NCBI GenBank assembly: GCA_032353305.1
Contig: JAUCNG010388812.1
Span: 1 to 10,921, forward strand
Reading direction: 5' to 3'
Source of the DNA: Cephalothrix spiralis
Taxonomy: Eukaryota > Nemertea > Palaeonemertea > Archinemertea > Cephalotrichidae
DNA length: 10,921 nt
This document shows positions 7,477 to 10,921 of the stretch, piece by piece (the stretch's first letter is position 1; every line of letters begins with the position of its first letter). Made by a program: the position numbers and the translations under genes. The notes beneath the pieces were generated by a model that did no database searches, was not told where the DNA came from, and saw only the letters and a list, made by a program, of their open reading frames with translations.

Positions 7477-7482
7477 TTTATT
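7477..7482 (-). promoter_or_regulatory. Possible poly(A) signal overlapping the recombinase stop codon
   Basis: On the minus strand an AATAAA hexamer spans the TAA stop of the recombinase frame. If used, the 3' UTR would be only some 10-30 nt long. AT-rich DNA makes such hexamers common, so this is suggestive only. Confidence 0.3.
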
Positions 7483-9298
7483 TGTTATATTGTTTTCGCC
7501 TTGCAGTTCGAACAATTGTTCGAACCCTTTCGGTCAATTTATCATGGTTGAGCTCATCACCCAGTTTACCAGCGACTTTGATAATGTCTTTTGATGTAAC
7601 AGAAAGTGTAGCATCTTTGGTACATTTCTCAATGAACTCCCCCAATTGATTGTTAATTCTGTCGTTGTCTTCATCTGAAAAAAGACGTGACTGTTTCTTC
7701 GTAGATAAATCTGCCTCTTCCTGTTCATCATCGTCGCTGTCATCTGGTTTGATGTCTGTGTTGTAGATCAACTGGTCGAATATTTCAAATGTAGCTTGGG
7801 AACATTCAATCCCTTTACCAACATCATAAATTCGATCTGCTATCTGAATACTGTGATCCATTCCACGGGCCATTGTTTCCATTTCAATGCGAGAAAATTT
7901 TTTCTTTCTTGAAAACGTGATGTATGATTTTCGGATGAGTGTACTTGTAATGTGCTTCATTGTCAAAGTGTCATCACGCTCAACATCGTAGTCCAACCAT
8001 GCAGCATTGATGTACCGATTAACGTCGGATGAATCGATCGGATTATGAAGCGTATTCAGAAAGACATATTTGATATCTTCAGACCTACTGTTGGTGAAAG
8101 ATAATAAGGCAAACTTTTCTAAGCATGAGAAAACTTTTTGGGGCATAGTAATATTTGCCCCACCACTAGTCTTCAAGGTTTTTGATGAATCAACGATAAC
8201 AGTTACTTTGTCACCAATCTTTACCGCATTGTCGAGATTGTGTTTAGTGACATCTGCAAGGACACCAGAACGCTTTCCGTTGGTGAGCTGCAGATACAAG
8301 ATAATGTGATTCCTCAGATGTACATAATCCAGCATTTCTACGACATCTGATTTTCTAAGATGCTCTAGTTTTGCCCAAACTTCTTTTAGAATATTACTTT
8401 TAAAATAACCCCAAATATCTTCCTCGAGAATTAAACATTGGAAAGTTTCAATTTTTCGAACCATTTCGTCCTCGTTGCAATGTGAGCTTGTTGATGACAT
8501 TATTCCCTTATATGCAGTAATCATAGCCATTAGTAAGTTTTGGGAACACCACTCTTCTCGCCAATCAGGCTCACTTTGGACAAATCGCAGGAAGTGGCTG
8601 AGAGCAACAATATATTTTTTTAATGTTGACCATTTTTTCGTAATGAGCAAATAATCAGTTACACTGATCCCTTGAGTATTTTCAGATTGAAATTCGCTGT
8701 GTAGACTATCACGTAGACCTAGACGTCTTAACCTATTGAGCTCTTTTAGGGGAAATTCGCCTGGGCCGCAAGTTAATGTTATGATTGTTCTAAGTTGTTG
8801 CCTGAGTGAGGTGATATTTTTCATTTTCATCTTCCTTTTCTTTGGAGTAAGAGAATTTGGGAGATATTTGCCTCCTTCAAGGGTCATCAGCCAATTGCTT
8901 ACCAACAACGATATTTCTTCTGCCGTTGTTGATTTTTCTGGCAGCTCATTGTTTCTGACAGGAGTTTTGGTGGTTTCTTCACCTACATAGAGAACACATT
9001 CCTTACGTTTGCGCTTCGCAATGTCCTTATCCATACCATGACCTTTGCCATTTGGAGGTAGTGGTCCATATAAATGCATATCTGGTCGCGTACCAGTCCA
9101 TGAACAGTCATCGTAGTAACACTTGTATATGGGATTGTGTTTTTTCTTTTTCTCCGAATTCTTTGGTGGGAAGTAATTATTGTACTCTTCTAACGAATGC
9201 ACATCGACAAAGTGGCGTTTAAGATCATTTTTTTCGTGACCAGGACATTTTGGGCACTTTCTTCTACTATTTTTTTTATCAGATATCGATGACCTCAT
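7478..9298 (-). CDS. Zinc-finger tyrosine recombinase-like protein (Crypton-like)
   Basis: An uninterrupted 606-residue frame, by far the longest here. Residues 15-34 form a C2H2-type pattern (C15, C18, H29, H34). A second Cys/His group follows (C60, C65, H75, H87), and a lysine-rich stretch at 153-160 may be a nuclear signal. Residues 340-491 fit the catalytic half of the tyrosine recombinase (phage integrase) family: Arg343 in GKRSG, a lysine at 373 or 376 before a short hairpin, Arg456 in LIRKS, His482 in MDHS and the candidate nucleophile Tyr491 in RIYDV. The first position of the HxxR box is Thr453, not His. An acidic run (519-529) and a basic C terminus follow. Family knowledge: such enzymes cut and rejoin DNA through a phosphotyrosine bond; Cryptons carry one such gene, without terminal inverted repeats. 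It may be an active element, a recent copy or a domesticated gene. The start is uncertain: the frame stays open upstream to 9371-ish and the first ATG has a poor context (C at -3). Confidence 0.85.
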   Translation of the reverse strand: MRSSISDKKNSRRKCPKCPGHEKNDLKRHFVDVHSLEEYNNYFPPKNSEKKKKHNPIYKCYYDDCSWTGTRPDMHLYGPLPPNGKGHGMDKDIAKRKRKECVLYVGEETTKTPVRNNELPEKSTTAEEISLLVSNWLMTLEGGKYLPNSLTPKKRKMKMKNITSLRQQLRTIITLTCGPGEFPLKELNRLRRLGLRDSLHSEFQSENTQGISVTDYLLITKKWSTLKKYIVALSHFLRFVQSEPDWREEWCSQNLLMAMITAYKGIMSSTSSHCNEDEMVRKIETFQCLILEEDIWGYFKSNILKEVWAKLEHLRKSDVVEMLDYVHLRNHIILYLQLTNGKRSGVLADVTKHNLDNAVKIGDKVTVIVDSSKTLKTSGGANITMPQKVFSCLEKFALLSFTNSRSEDIKYVFLNTLHNPIDSSDVNRYINAAWLDYDVERDDTLTMKHITSTLIRKSYITFSRKKKFSRIEMETMARGMDHSIQIADRIYDVGKGIECSQATFEIFDQLIYNTDIKPDDSDDDEQEEADLSTKKQSRLFSDEDNDRINNQLGEFIEKCTKDATLSVTSKDIIKVAGKLGDELNHDKLTERVRTIVRTARRKQYNK

Positions 9299-9322
9299 GC
9301 GACATTTTCCCTCAGGTTTATT
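9299..9322 (-). other. In-frame 5' extension of the recombinase after a possible splice acceptor
   Basis: Reading the minus strand, TTAAATTTTCAG ends at 9323 and is followed by eight in-frame codons (NKPEGKCR) before the ATG at 9298. This may be a splice acceptor with the true start in an upstream exon. The same stretch holds an AATAAA (9317-9322), which could instead be the poly(A) signal of the upstream minus-strand gene. An out-of-frame ATG at 9306-9304 opens an eight-codon overlapping frame that ends in TGA. Confidence 0.3.
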
Positions 9323-9349
9323 CTGAAAATTTAATATAAGTTCAATAGT

Positions 9350-9410
9350 TTGATGGTTGAACTTGGTCTAAAGCATTGATTGATGGTTGAACTTGGTCTA
9401 AAGCATTGGT
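9350..9410. repeat. Two-copy tandem repeat, 30-bp period
   Basis: Bases 9350-9378 are repeated without change at 9380-9408 (29 bp, period 30). They lie directly upstream of the recombinase gene. Perfect identity points to a recent duplication by slippage or repair. Confidence 0.9.
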
Positions 9411-9411
9411 T

Positions 9412-9619
9412 CCTACAAATACTAAAATATTTACAAAACAGTGGGGATTGGAATTCGGAGTTACCTTCTCCTAGCCTTTGCTTGACATAAGCATACCCTA
9501 CAAGGCAACAGGGGGGATTTGAATTCAGAGTTACCTTCTCTTAGCCTTTTACCATCCATAGTATGTATCCCTACAAGGCTGCAGGAGGTTGGAAGTCAGA
9601 GTGTCCTTCTCTTATCCCA
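9412..9619. repeat. Three-copy degenerate tandem repeat, period about 70 bp
   Basis: A block with the core GGGGATT-GAATTC-GAGTTACCTTCTC-TAGCC starts at 9443, 9513 and 9584, giving periods of 70 and 71 bp. The first two copies are closest; the third lies in the putative exon at 9571-9836. On the minus strand the copies encode related peptides: GEGNSEFQSP (copy 1), REGNSEFKSP (copy 2) and REGHSDFQPP (copy 3). This suggests the end of a coding exon was copied downstream, although copy 2 reads in another frame. Confidence 0.75.
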
Positions 9620-9836
9620 ATGTGTTGGCTAGACTGGGTACCATGGGAAGTACCATACAACCATGCAGGAGGTCCAGGACTATCGGTAGGGACATATTCC
9701 TTAGCCAAAGGACCCTTTCTGACGTATTTACTGATGTATGACCTCTCTGCAGACTGCGGTTGCAGTTTATCCTCATGTCCAGGAGGTTTTATTATTGTGA
9801 TATATGGTGGGTAATGTTCGCAATTTTTATTATCGA
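9571..9836 (-). CDS. Putative terminal coding exon, unknown protein
   Basis: The minus strand is open for 91 codons (9846-9571, stop TAG at 9571-9573). The peptide is rich in Pro, Lys, Asp, Glu, Tyr and Gly and contains KPPGHEDKLQPQ, YVRKGPLAKEYVPTD and AWLYGTSHGTQ. The opposite strand gives a Trp/Cys/Gly-rich product, as expected of an antisense reading. A plausible splice acceptor (TCTTCTATAG) ends at 9837, so I place the exon start at 9836. I do not recognise the family. Tyr/Pro/Gly-rich tails like this occur in ciliary microtubule inner proteins, but that is a guess. Earlier exons would lie further right or outside the window. The gene reads toward the recombinase on the same strand; nothing shows that they work together. 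Confidence 0.5.
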
Positions 9837-9849
9837 CTATAGAAGATTA

Positions 9850-10716
9850 CATATATGATATTTAGAAAGGTCTTGGTCGAAAAAAAATTGACATAAAAAT
9901 TTTTGACATTGACCTTGACCTTAACACATTTTTTGCCAAAAAATAGCCAAAATTTGTCAAACTTAGCCATTAGTTTGGCGATTTATCTCATTAACCAAGA
10001 GAGATAGACCAAATATTATATTTTTGTTTATATGAAAAAAAACAACATCTTATTTAGACGCTGAAATAGGATCTTTTTCAAATTCATTTTGGTTGTTCAT
10101 TTTTTTAAATTCCAAAATATTTTTTTTATATTTAACCTTTTTTTGTAAATTTTTTTCGCATTGATCTTCACTGTGAACTTCAAAATAATTTGTTTTCTTA
10201 AATCCTAGTTCACTGACTCAGATAACATTTATGAGAACATATCCTGAAAGAATTAGCCCAAACGAAGAAAGAACTTCAGAGATAAATGACTTTTTAGTTG
10301 AAAATACATCATAATTGGCGTTTGTTGCTAAGGGCGGTTGCTATGGACACTTTTCACACTTGGTAACACTTGGTGAAAAAAAAAAGTTAATTAGATTCTT
10401 AGGATCAAATCAGTACCCATGTATTTTAGATTATTAACATCTTTCCTATCATTTTATGACATATTACCCTGTATTACCTAGCATTTTATGACATTTTATT
10501 TTTTGGGGAAAAACTGAAAAAAATAGGGGGGGGGAGATACAATTTGATATGAAGGTCAAATTTTTAAAATCTAACGAAGGACTGATGTCCGAGGACCAAG
10601 TTACTTGAACCTAAGTTGAGACTAGGTGCGATTACATAATTGGCTCTGATCAGATCAATGAAATTCTATGACGCGTCGTTTTAAGACCTATAGGTGTATA
10701 TGCAATCGATTTTTGA
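9850..10716. other. AT-rich, T-tract-rich stretch with minor repeats
   Basis: It holds TGACCTTGACCTT at 9910-9922, a direct repeat of CATTTTATGACAT (10450 and 10482), a small tandem ACACTTGGT pair near 10357, and a run of nine G at 10526-10534. A 27-codon hydrophilic frame starts at ATG 10231 (MRTYPERISPNEERTSEIND) and is too short to call. Confidence 0.5.
9910..9922 (-). promoter_or_regulatory. Nuclear-receptor-type motif
   Basis: The minus strand reads AAGGTCAAGGTCA: two AGGTCA half-sites with no spacer, containing TCAAGGTCA, the ERR/NR5A-type monomer site. It sits about 75 bases upstream of the putative exon at 9836. One motif match is weak evidence for function. Confidence 0.2.
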
Positions 10717-10921
10717 CCGGAGTCAATATCCTCAGCAGATGATATATATACGAGAAGCCGACATATAGACGATGCACGCATTATCATAACCTCCGGTAGT
10801 GCAAATGAATTAATTAAAAAGTATCAGGTTATATTCAAAGATAGCAACAAGTTTTTGGCTATTATTGCAGAAGAGGGTGGTGATAAAGATATCGGCCGTG
10901 CAAAAGAAGAGTACCGTCGAC
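10717..10921 (+). CDS. Putative coding exon cut by the window edge, unknown protein
   Basis: After a TGA at 10714-10716 the plus strand is open for 68 codons to the end of the window. The product is well mixed: a hydrophobic strand (ARIIITSGSANELIKK), then VIFKDSNKFLAIIAEEGG and a charged end (DKDIGRAKEEYRR). No other frame here looks protein-like. A possible splice acceptor, ATATCCTCAG, ends at 10735, so the exon may begin at 10736. No start methionine is present, so it would be an internal exon. I do not recognise the protein. Length alone is not significant in this DNA; composition is the main argument. Confidence 0.5.

Noticed and set aside
7455-8990. Several plus-strand frames of 64-84 codons and one other minus-strand frame
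   Set aside because: All are antisense or out-of-frame shadows of the recombinase gene.
9563-9814. 84-codon ATG-led frame on the plus strand
   Set aside because: Its product is unusually rich in Trp, Cys, Gly and Pro and it is antisense to a better-balanced minus-strand frame, so I read it as a shadow.
10331-10355. GTTGCTAAGGGCGGTTGCTATGG resembling an RFX X-box
   Set aside because: The right half does not fit the RRNRAC half-site, so the match fails.
1-10921. CRISPR array, rRNA, bacterial operon or phage
   Set aside because: No regularly spaced repeats, no rRNA-like sequence and no ribosome-binding-site-led gene series; the repeat types and base composition are those of animal nuclear DNA.

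Overview
The window reads as nuclear DNA of an animal, most likely a marine invertebrate. I favour a mollusc such as a bivalve, but this is inference and not proven. It is AT-rich, has long gene-poor stretches and many foldback repeats, and has no bacterial operon structure. The one long uninterrupted reading frame is a 606-residue protein with N-terminal zinc-finger motifs and a C-terminal tyrosine-recombinase (integrase-like) fold. That arrangement is typical of Crypton-like elements, or of genes derived from them, in invertebrate genomes.

Layout. Bases 1-2080 are AT-rich and hold two weak open frames on the minus strand that meet at a TAATG (101-567), a GC-rich perfect-centre palindrome (442-469), a small inverted-repeat element (591-692) and a probable remnant of a non-LTR reverse transcriptase (about 1105-1180). 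Bases 2080-4600 are mostly repeat-derived: a tandem 21-bp duplication beside a 290-bp element with 27-bp inverted ends (2460-2749), a GGGAACA-type cluster (2821-2907), a small hairpin that ends on a consensus splice donor (3350-3388), a large foldback (3500-3615), a candidate terminal exon with poly(A) signal (4348-4481) and a compact 81-bp hairpin (4515-4595). Bases 4700-6010 look like decayed coding sequence: a plus-strand frame broken by two neighbouring stops, then a minus-strand pseudogene of about 900 bp with frameshifts, stops and an in-frame 129-bp repeat. Bases 6100-6770 hold two weak plus-strand exon candidates. Bases 6834-7091 are a clear long-inverted-repeat foldback element.

The recombinase gene occupies 7478-9298 on the minus strand. 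Just upstream of it, also on the minus strand, lies what looks like the 3' coding exon of a second gene (9571-9836). Its last part occurs as three degenerate tandem copies. The right end (10717-10921) is open on the plus strand with convincing protein-like composition and runs off the window.

Limits. In DNA this AT-rich, open stretches of 60-90 codons arise by chance, so every coding call except the recombinase is tentative. By a rough stop-frequency estimate, only the recombinase frame is long enough to be safe on length alone. I identify no tRNA, rRNA or CRISPR.
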